The notes: a model not told the origin generated them from the sequence alone. Positions 51,971 to 61,086 are shown, numbered from the stretch's first letter. The stretch is 64,000 nt of DNA from Streptomyces atroolivaceus (GCF_000717025.1 NZ_JNXG01000005.1:124001-188000); one strand, 5' to 3'. A program made the numbers and translations.

Positions 51971-52702
51971 ATGAGTGCAACGAAGACCGCCCTGGTCACC
52001 GGGGCGAACAAGGGCATCGGCTACCAGATCGCGGCGGGACTGGGCGCGCTGGGCTACAGCGTCGGGATCGGCGCCCGTGACCGGACCCGGCGGGATGAAG
52101 CGGTGGCTGGACTTCTCGGGGCCGGCGTCGACGCCTTCGCCGTCCCGCTGGACGTCACCGATGACCACAGCGTCACCGAGGCGGCGGAACTGATCGCCGA
52201 ACGTGCCGGGCACCTGGACGCCCTGGTGAACAACGCCGGCATCACCGGCGGCGGGCCGCAGCAACCGAGCACCGTCGACCCGGCCGTCATCCGCACGGTC
52301 GTGGAGACCAACGTCATCGGCGTCATCCGGGTCACCAACGCCATGCTGCCGCTGCTGCGCCGTGCGACGTCGCCGCGGATCGTGAACATGTCAAGCAGCG
52401 TCGGCTCCCTGACCCGCCGGTCCGGCCCGGGAAGCGAGACCACCACCGGCCCGGTGGCCGTGGCTTACGCTCCCTCGAAATCGTTCCTGAACGCGGTCAC
52501 GCTGCAGTACGCCCAGGAACTGGCCGGCACGGGCATCCTCATCAACTGCGCCTGCCCGGGTTTCGTCGCCACCGACCTCAACGGCTTCCGCGGCGTGCGC
52601 AGCCCCCAGGAAGGCGCATCGACCGCCATCCGCCTGGCCACCCTGCCCGACAGCGGCCCCACCGGAGGGTTCTTCGAGGACGCCGGCGTCGTGCCCTGGT
52701 GA
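51971..52702 (+). CDS. Short-chain dehydrogenase/reductase
   Basis: A 243-aa classical SDR. The nucleotide motif is ALVTGANKGIGYQIAAGLG; NNAGITGGGPQQ, MSSSVGSLT and the catalytic Tyr/Lys pair in AYAPSKSFLNAVTLQY are all present. It reduces a carbonyl or oxidises an alcohol with NAD(P)H. The divergent LysR and the palindrome in the promoter suggest substrate induction. It is followed by tandem repeats and a truncated reductase gene. Confidence 0.92.
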   Translation: MSATKTALVTGANKGIGYQIAAGLGALGYSVGIGARDRTRRDEAVAGLLGAGVDAFAVPLDVTDDHSVTEAAELIAERAGHLDALVNNAGITGGGPQQPSTVDPAVIRTVVETNVIGVIRVTNAMLPLLRRATSPRIVNMSSSVGSLTRRSGPGSETTTGPVAVAYAPSKSFLNAVTLQYAQELAGTGILINCACPGFVATDLNGFRGVRSPQEGASTAIRLATLPDSGPTGGFFEDAGVVPW

Positions 52703-52730
52703 CGGCACCGCACCGTCGGCGACGCCGCCG

Positions 52731-52790
52731 CACGGCCCGTCCACGCACGGCCCGTCCACGCACGGCCCGTCCACGCACGGCCTGTGCCCG
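52731..52790. repeat. 15-bp tandem repeat array
   Basis: CACGGCCCGTCCACG is repeated three times perfectly (52731-52775), then a degenerate copy runs into GTCCACGG. It sits 29 bp after the SDR stop and just before a truncated gene, so it may mark a rearrangement boundary. Confidence 0.85.
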
Positions 52791-52861
52791 TCCACGGAAT
52801 TTCCGGCACCGCGTTCTCCGCACACGGATCACGGATCGTTTGTCCCGTCACAGAAGGAACC

Positions 52862-52894
52862 ATGAACATCGCCATCCTCGGCACCGGCAAGGTC
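52862..52894 (+). pseudogene. Truncated Rossmann-type reductase gene (11 codons)
   Basis: ATG 52862 has a good AGAAGGA ribosome site and encodes MNIAILGTGKV, the typical start of NADPH-dependent F420- or NAD-binding reductases. The frame then continues as antisense of the nanT-like gene (APRAGAIRRARPS...), with no further family resemblance. This is best read as the 5' end of a gene joined to unrelated DNA by deletion or recombination near 52895. Confidence 0.7.
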
Positions 52895-52910
52895 GCTCCA
52901 CGCGCAGGCG

Positions 52911-54371
52911 CTATCCGGCGCGCTCGGCCTTCTCCGGATCCCGGGCCGTGGCCGGGGCCGCCAGATGGTCCGCCCGGGCGTCCGGGTCCGTCAGCCGGTT
53001 CAGCCGCGCGGGGACGTCGAAGCCGACCAGCAGCACCACGATCACCGTCCCGGCGAACGTCAGCACCGCGAGCGCCTGGCCCAGGTCCATCCCGGACGCC
53101 AGATCGGCCCCGAGCACCGGAGCCACGGCCCCGCCGAGCGCTCCCACGTTGTACGTGAAGCCGAGCGCCGCCCCTCGGCTCGCCGTCGGGAAGTGGCCGC
53201 CGATGTAGCGGGGCAGCAGCCCTGAGATACCGAAGCTCGTCGCCTGGAGCATGAACAGCAGGCAGCCGAGCAGCAGCAGGTCGTCCTTCACCGCGAAGAC
53301 CGGGTAGACGAAGGCCAGAGAGGCCAGCAGAGTCAGCGCGTACGCCTTCTTCGCCCCGATCCGGTCTCCCAGGAAGCCCGCCGCCCAGCAGCCCACCATG
53401 GTTCCGAAGCCCGCGAAGTAGAGGACGTCGGTGACCTGGTCGGTGGTGTACCCCAGTTCGGTCTTCAGGTAGGTGGGGAGCAGCGCCTGGATGGGCCACG
53501 AGTACAGGAAGGCGAAGAACAGCGTCACGATCATCGCGAGGTAGAGCAGCCAGCTCTTCTTCCCGCCCAGCTGCACCGCGAATGCCGCGAGGGAGAGCCC
53601 CGCGACCACCGACAGCAGGGGTACGAGGCCCTCGCCGCCGGGTGTGAAGATCAGGAACAGCGAGAGCGTGGCGGCCACGACGAGGACGGTGTTGACCACG
53701 GTGAGCCGCGACGTGCGGAACAGCGGCCGGAAAGGGTTCGGCCTGGCACCCTTCTCCGCGACGTCCGAGGCCCACTCCTCGGCCTCCGGCAGTGCGCGCC
53801 GCATCCACAGCGCGACCGCGATGGGTATCAGGCCCAGGTAGAACATCCACCGCCAGCCGAGCGAGGGGACCACCCAGTTGTAGACCTGCGCCGCGAGCAC
53901 CGAACCCACCGAGAAGCCCGAGATGAGGAAGCCGCTGGCCCGGCTGCGGACCCTGGCGGGCCAGCTCTCCATGACGTACGTGGCGCTGGCGCTGTACTCG
54001 CCGGCCATGCCCATGCCGATGGCGAGGCGGGCAGCGAAGAGGCTGTGGAAGTCCCACGCGAATCCGCAGGCGAACGTGCCCAGCGAGTAGAGCATGATGC
54101 TCAGCACCATCGAGAGCTTTCGGCCGTACCGGTCGCCGATGGCTCCCAGTACGGCGCCGCCCAGCCAGCGGGTGATGAAGGCGCCGGAGATCAGGCTGGC
54201 GGCCTGCACCGTACTCAGGCCGAATTCGTCGCTGATCTCCGTGAGGACCAGCGTGATGAGGACGAAGTCGAAGCCGTCGAGGACGTAGCCGATCCAGGCG
54301 GCGAAGAAGGACTTCCACCGGGTACCGCTCACCTCGCGGTACCAGGGGAGCGTGGATGTCGGTTTCTGCAC
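52911..54371 (-). CDS. MFS transporter, sialic acid (NanT) type
   Basis: A 486-aa MFS permease. The N-terminal GYVLDGFDFVLITLVLTEISDEFGLS and ARLAIGMGMAGEYSASATYVMESWP closely resemble the sialate:H+ symporter NanT of E. coli. Fourteen or so hydrophobic segments are visible, including the additional central pair (SLFLIFTPGGEGLVPLLSVVAGLSLAAFAV). It follows nanE by 64 bp and would import N-acetylneuraminate. Its 3' end abuts the truncated reductase gene. Confidence 0.9.
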   Translation of the reverse strand: MQKPTSTLPWYREVSGTRWKSFFAAWIGYVLDGFDFVLITLVLTEISDEFGLSTVQAASLISGAFITRWLGGAVLGAIGDRYGRKLSMVLSIMLYSLGTFACGFAWDFHSLFAARLAIGMGMAGEYSASATYVMESWPARVRSRASGFLISGFSVGSVLAAQVYNWVVPSLGWRWMFYLGLIPIAVALWMRRALPEAEEWASDVAEKGARPNPFRPLFRTSRLTVVNTVLVVAATLSLFLIFTPGGEGLVPLLSVVAGLSLAAFAVQLGGKKSWLLYLAMIVTLFFAFLYSWPIQALLPTYLKTELGYTTDQVTDVLYFAGFGTMVGCWAAGFLGDRIGAKKAYALTLLASLAFVYPVFAVKDDLLLLGCLLFMLQATSFGISGLLPRYIGGHFPTASRGAALGFTYNVGALGGAVAPVLGADLASGMDLGQALAVLTFAGTVIVVLLVGFDVPARLNRLTDPDARADHLAAPATARDPEKAERAG

Positions 54372-54435
54372 GGTGCGCTCCTGGTGCGGGACGGCGTCTC
54401 GTTGCCGGACAGCTGTCCCTCGTGGTGAAGGCTGC

Positions 54436-55116
54436 TCAGGGCCGGGCGAGGCCGGCGACGAAGCGGGAGGTCAGGGCGGTGGGAGCGGTGATGGCCGTAC
54501 CGACCACGACGCTGTGGGCGCCGCGGGCGAGAGCCTCGGCAGCCTCCTCCGGTGTATTGATACGGCCTTCGGCGACGACCGGTACAGAGACCGAGCCCGA
54601 GAGGGATGTCACAAGGTCCAGATCCGGGCCGGTCCGCTGCGGGGTCCCGGGCACGTAGCCGGACAGGGTCGTGGAGACGAAGTCCGCCCCCTGCGCGGCG
54701 GCGGCGACCCCCTCGGCGAGCGTGGAGACGTCGGCCATGACCAGGGCGCCGGCCGCGTGCACGGCGGTGACCAGCTCTTCGAAGGTGGAACCGTCCGGGC
54801 GCGGCCGGTCGGTGGCGTCGGCGGCGACCACGGCGGCACCGGCCTCGACGATCGCCAGGGCGTGCCGGACGGTCGGCGTGATGTAGACGCCTGTGTCACC
54901 GTCCTTCCACAGGCCGATGACGGGGAGGTCGACGGCCTCGCTGATGGCGGCGACGACCTCCGGCTCGTTGGCCCGGATCGCGGAGCCTCCGCCGGCGACG
55001 GCCGCGAGGGCGAGCCGTACCAGGGTGGCGGTCTCCCGCATCGGGTCGCCGGGGGGTGCCTGGCAGGAGACGATCAGTCTGCCCCGGAGGGTGTCGGCCA
55101 GATCCTGTGCGGTCAT
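54436..55116 (-). CDS. nanE: N-acylglucosamine-6-phosphate 2-epimerase
   Basis: A 226-aa TIM-barrel epimerase that converts N-acetylmannosamine-6-phosphate to N-acetylglucosamine-6-phosphate in sialic acid catabolism. The start is ATG 55116, in ATGA overlap with nanK. LIVSCQAPPGDPMRET, SAIRANEPEVVAAI, LPVIGLWK and ALVMADVSTLAEGVAAAAQGADFVSTTLSGYVPGT are all diagnostic of NanE. VVAEGRINTPEEAAEALARGAHSVVVGTAIT forms the phosphate-binding end. Confidence 0.95.
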   Translation of the reverse strand: MTAQDLADTLRGRLIVSCQAPPGDPMRETATLVRLALAAVAGGGSAIRANEPEVVAAISEAVDLPVIGLWKDGDTGVYITPTVRHALAIVEAGAAVVAADATDRPRPDGSTFEELVTAVHAAGALVMADVSTLAEGVAAAAQGADFVSTTLSGYVPGTPQRTGPDLDLVTSLSGSVSVPVVAEGRINTPEEAAEALARGAHSVVVGTAITAPTALTSRFVAGLARP

Positions 55117-56057
55117 CGGAGGGCTCCCGGGTGGTGGAGGGGAAGGGCGGTGGTCAGAGCCGCGGCGCCGAGTACGGCGGCGTCGTGACCGAAGAGAGGG
55201 GGCTCGGGGACGAGCCCACGCAGGGGCGGCATCAGCTCGGCGGCGAACGCTGCGGCCAGCGCGTCGCCGTACAGCGCGCCGATCCGGGGAACCCCGCCGC
55301 CCACGACGACCCGGTCGGGGCCGAGCACGTTGGCGAGGCCGCCGAGAACCCGTCCGGCCGCCGTCGCCCCCGTGGTGACGGCGCGTACGGCGGCCTGTTC
55401 GCCCCGGGCCGCACGGGCGGCCACCGTTTCCAGCCGGTCCGCCGGGCTGCCGCTGAGCCGCTCGTAGTGCGCGGTGATGCCGGGGCCGGAGGCGATGACC
55501 TCCAGATGTCCGGTGCCGCCACAGGTGCAGGGCAGTCCGGCCGCCTCCTCGCTGGGCAGGTGGCCGAGGTGGCCGGCGATGCCGGACGCGCCGTGCAGCA
55601 TCCGGCCGTCGACGGCGAGGGCACCGCCCACACCCGTGCCGACGGCGGCGAACAGGAGCGAACCGTAGCGGTCCGGCAGCGCGGCGAGTTCCGGACCGGC
55701 GGTGGCGCGTACGTCGTTGTCGCAGGCCACCGGGAGACCGGTACGGTCCGCGAGGCCGGCGCCGAGCGCGGTGCCCGTCCAGCCGCTGATCGAGTCGGTG
55801 GCACTGGTGACCGTTCCGCTGCGGGGGTCGACGACTCCGGCGGCCGCGACGCCGAGCAACGTGGCCAGCCGGCCGGGGTCCACCTCGGCCGCCGCTGCGG
55901 CGAGCGCGTCGAGTACCGCCTCGGCTCCGTCCCGGGCGGGGGTGGGCCGGGTGTGCCGGGCCAGTACCGTGCCGTCGGCGGCGAAGAGCGCCGCCGCTAT
56001 CTTCGTGCCGCCGAGATCGAGACCGATCACCACGGCCCCGGTAGCCGCCGCACTCAT
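55113..56057 (-). CDS. nanK: ROK-family N-acetylmannosamine kinase
   Basis: A 314-aa ROK sugar kinase from ATG 56057, phosphorylating N-acetylmannosamine released by NanA. The ATP phosphate motif is VVIGLDLGGTKIAAALF; VACDNDVRATAGPE and AVGTGVGGALAVDG are ROK hallmarks. The zinc motif reads LPCTCGGTGHLEVIASG, so the third Cys of the usual CxCGxxGCxE is His; this occurs in some ROK proteins. Both ends overlap neighbours by four bases, indicating tight coupling with nanA and nanE. Confidence 0.92.
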   Translation of the reverse strand: MSAAATGAVVIGLDLGGTKIAAALFAADGTVLARHTRPTPARDGAEAVLDALAAAAAEVDPGRLATLLGVAAAGVVDPRSGTVTSATDSISGWTGTALGAGLADRTGLPVACDNDVRATAGPELAALPDRYGSLLFAAVGTGVGGALAVDGRMLHGASGIAGHLGHLPSEEAAGLPCTCGGTGHLEVIASGPGITAHYERLSGSPADRLETVAARAARGEQAAVRAVTTGATAAGRVLGGLANVLGPDRVVVGGGVPRIGALYGDALAAAFAAELMPPLRGLVPEPPLFGHDAAVLGAAALTTALPLHHPGALR

Positions 56058-57013
56058 CGGACGGGCGGCAGACCGGCGCCGCGCAGCCGCTCCGCGACCA
56101 GTTCGACCGATGCGGCGGACAGCTGGATCTGGGGGAGGGCGGTGGAGCCGTCCTCGATGACGCCGAGCAGCCACAGAGCCGCCTTGAAGGAGCCGAGCGC
56201 CGACGAGCTGCGGCCCATGTCCTGCTCCGGGCCCACGTCGACCATGCCGAACAGCTCGACGAGCCGCTCCTGTTCCCGGGCGGCGAGCGTCCATTCGCCG
56301 GCACGCGCGGCGTCGTACAGCCGGACGTAGCCGGCCGGATCCACGTTGCCGATCCCGGGCACGACACCGTCGGCTCCGGCCAGCAGCGCGGCGTCCACGG
56401 TGAGTTCGGAACCGGTCAGCACTCTGAAGTGCGGCACGGGACCCCGGGCCCGGCCTTCCCGCCCGCCGAGCTCCACGATCAGCCGGCGCAGCCCGCCCTC
56501 GTCGCCGCTGCTGTCCTTGAGACCGGCGAGAACACCGTCCTCGGCGAGCTCGCGCACCAGGGCGGCGGAGAGCTTCGAGTGGACGGCCACCGGGATGTCG
56601 TAGGCGAACAGCGGCAGGTCGACGGCGGCGCGCAGCCGCCGGAAGTGTCCGGTGATCTCCTTCGGGTGCGTACGGGTGTAGAAGGGCGCGGTCGCGACGA
56701 GGGCGTCCGCGCCGAGCGCTGCGGCGGACCGTGCGTGCCCGGTGACCCGGGCGGTCGTCGTGTCGATGACCCCGGCGAGGACCGGAACGCGTCCGGCGGC
56801 CGCGGTGACCACGGTCTCCAGAGCAGTGGCGCGCTGGACGTCGGTCAGATAGGCGACCTCGCTGGTCGAGCCCAGGGCGAAGAGCCCGTGCACCCCACCG
56901 TCGACGAGGTGGTCGACGAGCCGGGTCAGGGAGGCCGTGTCGACGTCCCCGCGGTCGTCGAGAGGTGTGCAGACCGGCGGCACGACGCCGTGCAGCGGTG
57001 AGATCAAGGGCAT
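56054..57013 (-). CDS. nanA: N-acetylneuraminate lyase
   Basis: A 319-aa class I aldolase of the DHDPS family that splits sialic acid into N-acetylmannosamine and pyruvate. The Schiff-base Lys is in LAGLKDSSGDEGG, the conserved Tyr in PLFAYDIPVAV, and the carboxylate loop in LFALGSTSEVAYL. It heads the nanA-nanK-nanE-nanT operon. Other DHDPS-family aldolases are possible by sequence alone, but the operon makes NanA the best call. Confidence 0.93.
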   Translation of the reverse strand: MPLISPLHGVVPPVCTPLDDRGDVDTASLTRLVDHLVDGGVHGLFALGSTSEVAYLTDVQRATALETVVTAAAGRVPVLAGVIDTTTARVTGHARSAAALGADALVATAPFYTRTHPKEITGHFRRLRAAVDLPLFAYDIPVAVHSKLSAALVRELAEDGVLAGLKDSSGDEGGLRRLIVELGGREGRARGPVPHFRVLTGSELTVDAALLAGADGVVPGIGNVDPAGYVRLYDAARAGEWTLAAREQERLVELFGMVDVGPEQDMGRSSSALGSFKAALWLLGVIEDGSTALPQIQLSAASVELVAERLRGAGLPPVR

Positions 57014-57080
57014 GGTGAGGGGCTCCAGCTTGTTCGGAACGCCGGACCGCCGCCGGAAGGGGAGGCGGAACTGGGACGTG

Positions 57081-57139
57081 AGACGTAAGATGTCCTATGT
57101 CTGGCCTCACCTTAAACAGATGCCCCGGCGGCCGGTCAA
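57081..57139 (-). promoter_or_regulatory. nanA promoter with shared GntR operator
   Basis: On the minus strand TTGACC (57139-57134) and TTTAAG (57116-57111) are 17 bp apart. GACATCTTACGTCT (57094-57081) follows 16 bp past the -10; a related half site (AGACATAGGAC) extends it to 57102. The same core is seen at 62218 and 63136. Confidence 0.65.
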
Positions 57140-57177
57140 GAGTCACCGGAGGCCGGCGACACCTCAGGAGGACCGTT

Positions 57178-57879
57178 GTGGCCCGCCCCACCATGGCTCA
57201 GGACATCGAGCGAAGGATCAAGGAACTGATCCTCGAACGCGGACTCGGACCGGGCGATCCGCTGCCCACGGAGGCCGAGCTGATGGAGCTGTTCTCGGCC
57301 GGACGGGTCTCGGTGCGCGAGGCGCTCAAGGCGCTCCAGGCGATGAACGTCGTCGAGATCCGGCGTGGCTTCGGGACCTTCGTCGGCTCACTCTCCCTGT
57401 CGCCCTTCGCCGAAGGACTGGCCTTCCGGGCCGCCGTCCGGCACCGGCAGGGCGAACCGGGTCTGCTGGAGCTGATGAAGGTGCGCGAGGCGTTGGAGAC
57501 CGGGCTGGTCGGTGCCGTCACGGCAGGCGTCCCCGCCGGGGACCTGGCCGTGCTGCGGGGGCTGGTCGCGACGATGGAGAGCGAGGCCGCCCAGGGGGGC
57601 CGGGTCGCCCGTGCCACCGACCGTGCCTTCCACCTCGCGCTCTACGCCTCCCTCGACAACCACCTGCTCAGTGAGGTGCTCGACGCGTTCTGGGCTGCCA
57701 TGGACCGGGTCCGTGAGGATGTGGACGACGGTCACCAGGACCCGGCCGTCACCTGCGCCCAGCACCACGAGATCGTCGAGGCGGTCGCGGCGGCCGACGG
57801 CGTGCGTGCGGTGCGCGCGATGCGTACGCACTTCGACGGCATCAGGGGCCGCCTCGACCCTCAGTCGGTGTCGGCGTAG
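57178..57879 (+). CDS. GntR/FadR-family regulator of sialic acid genes
   Basis: A 233-aa FCD-type GntR regulator from GTG 57178 behind CAGGAGGA. The winged helix is visible: IERRIKELILERGLGPGDPLPTEAELMELFSAGRVSVREALKALQAMNVVEIRRGFGTFVG. The C-terminal FCD ligand domain retains His residues for a metal site (DRAFHLALYASLDN, CAQHHEIVEAV). It diverges from nanA, so the role resembles NanR. Its tail overlaps the convergent monooxygenase gene by 19 bp. Confidence 0.92.
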   Translation: MARPTMAQDIERRIKELILERGLGPGDPLPTEAELMELFSAGRVSVREALKALQAMNVVEIRRGFGTFVGSLSLSPFAEGLAFRAAVRHRQGEPGLLELMKVREALETGLVGAVTAGVPAGDLAVLRGLVATMESEAAQGGRVARATDRAFHLALYASLDNHLLSEVLDAFWAAMDRVREDVDDGHQDPAVTCAQHHEIVEAVAAADGVRAVRAMRTHFDGIRGRLDPQSVSA

Positions 57880-59039
57880 AGATAGCTGCTCGTGCCCGCC
57901 AGGGTGGCGCGGCACCACGCGTCCACCGAACCCTGGTCCATCGCCGTCCAGTCAGGGGGCTGTTCCACCTGGGCGCGGCCCAGCCTCCGGCCCAGCTCGA
58001 CGAGCCGGGCCCCCTCCGGGGTCCGCTCGCGGGCGTAGCGCCGCAGCGCGTCGGCGGGTGAGGCGGACGTCCGTAGCGCCTCCTCCAGGCAGAGGGCGTC
58101 CTGCAACGCCTTGACCGCTCCGCTCGCGGTGTGCGGGCGGGTCACCCCCGCCGCGTCGCCCGCCAGCACGAACGGCGGCTCGGCCGCGCTCGGTGCGTGC
58201 AGATCGGTGACGGGGTGGCAGGTCATGGCGGTGTGCTCGCCTCGTGCCACGATCTCCGCCCACTCCTGGGGGAAGTGCTCGTCGGCCAGCTGCCGTACGT
58301 ATCCGACCTCGACCGGCGGGCGGCCGGGTGGGGTCGCGTAGATCGCGTAGGCCAGCAGACGGGCGTCCGGCCCGGCACCGCCGCCCCGGGGGATCAGATA
58401 GAAGATGCCGTGGCCGCCGGGGAACCCGATCGTCACCCAGGCCTCACGCAACAGCCTCAGGGGCCGGCGGTGTTCCGCCGACGCGCTCACCGGAAGCGTG
58501 CCGCGCCACACCGCGTACGTGGCGGGGGAGGGGCGCAGGTCAGGGGCGAGGACGCGGCGCGTGAGCGAACCGTGGCCGTCGGCGCCCACGACGATGCCGT
58601 AGGTCTCCTCGCCGTCGGCCGTGCGGACGAGGGCGCCCCCGGCGGGGGTCCGCTCGACGGAGGTGACGGGGCGGCCGCGGTGATAGCGCGCGCCGGTGGC
58701 GGAGGCACGCAGCGACTGCCACAGCAGACCCCAGTTGCACGGAGTGACAGGGCTGGGCCGGCGCGCGATCTCACGGGCCGACCGCTCTCCGGGCGCTCGG
58801 GTCAGCCACACGCGGGTCGCCACGGGGGCGGTCGGCATGGCGGCGTCCAGATAACCTGCGGCGACCGTCTGCTCATGCAGCGGGGGCGGGATGACGATCC
58901 CCAGCCCCCGGTCCCGGAGTTCGCCGTCGCTGCGCTCGTAGACGGTGACCTCCGCCCCCGCCCGGACGCCCGCGACCGCCACGGCACATCCGGCGATGCT
59001 GCCCCCGACCACGCCCATCCGTAAGCCTGTTGCCGCCAC
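57861..59039 (-). CDS. FAD-dependent monooxygenase
   Basis: A 392-aa flavoprotein from GTG 59039. The dinucleotide fold is GVVGGSIAGCAVAVAGVRAGAEVTVYERS (GxGxxG-like with Ser/Ala). The GADGHGSLTRRVL and GDAAGVTRPHTASGAVKALQDAL motifs are those of aromatic hydroxylase-type (UbiH/PHBH) monooxygenases. It is inserted between the two sialic acid blocks with no obvious link to that pathway; it may act on an aromatic or natural product. Confidence 0.88.
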   Translation of the reverse strand: MAATGLRMGVVGGSIAGCAVAVAGVRAGAEVTVYERSDGELRDRGLGIVIPPPLHEQTVAAGYLDAAMPTAPVATRVWLTRAPGERSAREIARRPSPVTPCNWGLLWQSLRASATGARYHRGRPVTSVERTPAGGALVRTADGEETYGIVVGADGHGSLTRRVLAPDLRPSPATYAVWRGTLPVSASAEHRRPLRLLREAWVTIGFPGGHGIFYLIPRGGGAGPDARLLAYAIYATPPGRPPVEVGYVRQLADEHFPQEWAEIVARGEHTAMTCHPVTDLHAPSAAEPPFVLAGDAAGVTRPHTASGAVKALQDALCLEEALRTSASPADALRRYARERTPEGARLVELGRRLGRAQVEQPPDWTAMDQGSVDAWCRATLAGTSSYLYADTD

Positions 59040-59649
59040 GTCGGCACCGCCCGTCCAGGGTCCCCTGATGTTCCGTCAGTTTCTGGTGCCGCCCATCTTC
59101 GCACCACCCGGACCGGGCCGGGGGCAGGCGGGAGCCCGTGTCCGTCACCCACGGATGTACCGGAGGGCCGGGCCGTCCCGGACCGGAGGAGGGGCCTGCC
59201 GTTCGCGCTGCCTGCGATGCCCGCCCATCTCCCGGGCCGCAGACAGGTTATGCCAGGGCGGCGACGCACATCCAGCCGGCCAGTACGCCCCCGGCCAGGC
59301 CACGCACGATTCGGCGAGGAACAGAGCCCAGTGGGCCTTCTCCCGAGCCGGCCGAACAGCTCGACAACGAGTGTGATCCCGAAGAAGAGCAGGAATGTGC
59401 CGGTGAATTACGCCGCGTGACGGAGTGGGGGCATTCCGTCCGACGCGGTCGCTGTGGAGTTCGTATCGACTGGGTCGGTCACTCGCCCGACGTTACCAAG
59501 GGGGTGCGCCCGTAGTGGTCCTGGTGAGCCGAATCCTTCGGAAGCCCGTACGTGTGTCCCGGACGCGGAGTGCGGCCCTGCCCCGGCAGGGCGTGGCAGG
59601 GCCGCTGTCCCGCCGGGGGCGCCCGCCCGCGCGGGCTTCGGACCGCGGT
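59040..59649 (-). other. Interval between the monooxygenase and sialidase
   Basis: No complete gene is supported in these 610 bp. The only coding-like content is the frameshifted membrane-protein fragment on the minus strand (59248-59407), listed separately. GC-rich inverted repeats lie near 59629, close to the sialidase stop, and may serve as its terminator. Confidence 0.5.
59248..59407 (-). pseudogene. Possible remnant of a membrane protein, frameshifted
   Basis: One minus frame reads FTGTFLLFFGITLVVELFG (from 59407). About 60 bases later the next frame reads RRIVRGLAGGVLAGWMCVAA, ending in LA and TAA at 59248. Both look like transmembrane segments and would join by a frameshift near 59340. 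A TAA stop lies immediately before the first segment, so at most the last 55 residues remain. The family is not identifiable. Confidence 0.3.
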
Positions 59650-61086
59650 CTACGGCGTGACCGTCACCGCCCGGCTTCCCGAGGCCTGCTTGCCGTCCGC
59701 CCGGTATGTCGCCCCGAGGGTGACGTCGCCCGAGGCACCGGCCGGGACGGTGACAGGGACCTTGATGTTCGCGCCCTCACCCGGCCGGAGCGCCGGGAAC
59801 GCCACCTGCTCGGCCGTCCACCCGGCGGGTCCCGTCAGGGCGAGCGTGCCTGCCGAACGCGTGACGTCCATCCGGTTGACCACCCGCACCGTCACCTCCG
59901 CCCTGGTGCCGGCCTTCATGGTGGCCGGCGGGGTGATCGTGATGTCCGCGCAGGTGCCGCCGAGCCACTTCAGATCGAACGCGGAGTACGTGATGTTCCT
60001 GTAGCCGTCACGCTCGTACAGCAGACCCAGCCGTCCGTCCGGCAGGCGCGTCAGCGTCGAGTACGCCGCGCTGCCGGGGTCGACGACCTTCCGGACGGGC
60101 CAGGTCTTCCCGCTGTCGCAGGACATCTTCACGGTGAGGTTGCTCCGGGAGGAAGTGCTCTCCGTGTTGCTGAACAGCAGCCATGAGGACTTCGGGTCGG
60201 ACGCGGGAGCGTCCGGGGCGTACCGGATGACCGAGCCGTTGTTCGCCGGGTCCGGGAGCGCGGTGTCCTGCGTGAACGGCGTGTAGTTGACGCCGCCGTC
60301 GGTGGAGTGGGCGATCGTCCGGTACGGCGCGGACCGGTTGTTCAGCATGATCCGGCCGTCACTGAGCTCGACGGTCTTGTTCTCGTCCCCGCCCGGCCCG
60401 ACCGGGTTGCCCGACCTCCAGGTCGCGCCATGATCGTCACTGTAGGCGCTGACCGCGTAGTTCGCCCCGTTGTGGCGGATGGCGTACTGCTGGATCAGCC
60501 GCCCCTTGTACGCGCCGTTGCGTACCTGGATGCCTTCGCCGGAGGCCGCGAACATGCCGGCCCAGGCCGGGTTCTTGATCTGTCGGGTGATACGGCGGTG
60601 GGTCCAGGTCACCCCGTCGTCGTCCGAGTAGCTGTAGTCGGCCTGGAGCACGTCCGGGTCGGTCTCGTCGTTGCCGGTGGCGGATCCGGCGAAGCCCTGG
60701 TTCACGGAGCCCGCGTAGAAGACGAAGACGCGGCCCGTCGTGCGGTCCACGAGCAGACTCGGGTCGCCGAACCCCTTGGGCGCGGCCTCCTTGCGGACGA
60801 CCTGCTGGGTCTTCCAGGTGGCTCCGCCGTCGGTGCTGCGGCGCAGCACGATCCCGAGGTTTCCGGGCAGGTCCCCGAGCGTGGGGCGGGAGTCGTAGGC
60901 GGCGAGCAGGGTGCCCTTGACGGAGGTGGTCAGCGCGGGGATGCGGTAGTAGGGGGAGCCGACGCCCTGCGTCGCGAGGTCCTGGGAGATCAGTTCGCCG
61001 GCGGCGGGGGCGCCATGGGCGGTGCCTGCCGCGGTGGCGACCATGACGGCGGCGGACAGCATGGCGACGGTGACTCTGCGCTGCAT
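59650..61086 (-). CDS. Secreted exo-alpha-sialidase with C-terminal NEW3 domain
   Basis: A 478-aa GH33 sialidase that releases terminal sialic acids outside the cell. The signal peptide ends near TAHGAPAAG. The arginine-triad motif is PYYRIPAL (Arg48), and Asp boxes are visible as STDGGATW, SDDDGVTW and SDDHGATW. YERDGYRNITYS carries the catalytic Tyr, with Glu earlier. Residues about 385-478 form an NPCBM-associated NEW3 domain (GTLALTGPAGWTAEQVAFPALRPGE). It lies 72 bp after the AXE1 esterase gene; both fit one operon under the shared operator. Confidence 0.94.
   Translation of the reverse strand: MQRRVTVAMLSAAVMVATAAGTAHGAPAAGELISQDLATQGVGSPYYRIPALTTSVKGTLLAAYDSRPTLGDLPGNLGIVLRRSTDGGATWKTQQVVRKEAAPKGFGDPSLLVDRTTGRVFVFYAGSVNQGFAGSATGNDETDPDVLQADYSYSDDDGVTWTHRRITRQIKNPAWAGMFAASGEGIQVRNGAYKGRLIQQYAIRHNGANYAVSAYSDDHGATWRSGNPVGPGGDENKTVELSDGRIMLNNRSAPYRTIAHSTDGGVNYTPFTQDTALPDPANNGSVIRYAPDAPASDPKSSWLLFSNTESTSSRSNLTVKMSCDSGKTWPVRKVVDPGSAAYSTLTRLPDGRLGLLYERDGYRNITYSAFDLKWLGGTCADITITPPATMKAGTRAEVTVRVVNRMDVTRSAGTLALTGPAGWTAEQVAFPALRPGEGANIKVPVTVPAGASGDVTLGATYRADGKQASGSRAVTVTP

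Noticed and set aside
52731..52790. Possible CRISPR array
   Set aside because: The units are contiguous 15-mers without unique spacers, and no cas gene is near.
59418..59516. A 32-codon plus-strand frame starting GTG with one Cys
   Set aside because: It has no ribosome site or RRHVDL-type signature and leads to no downstream gene on that strand.
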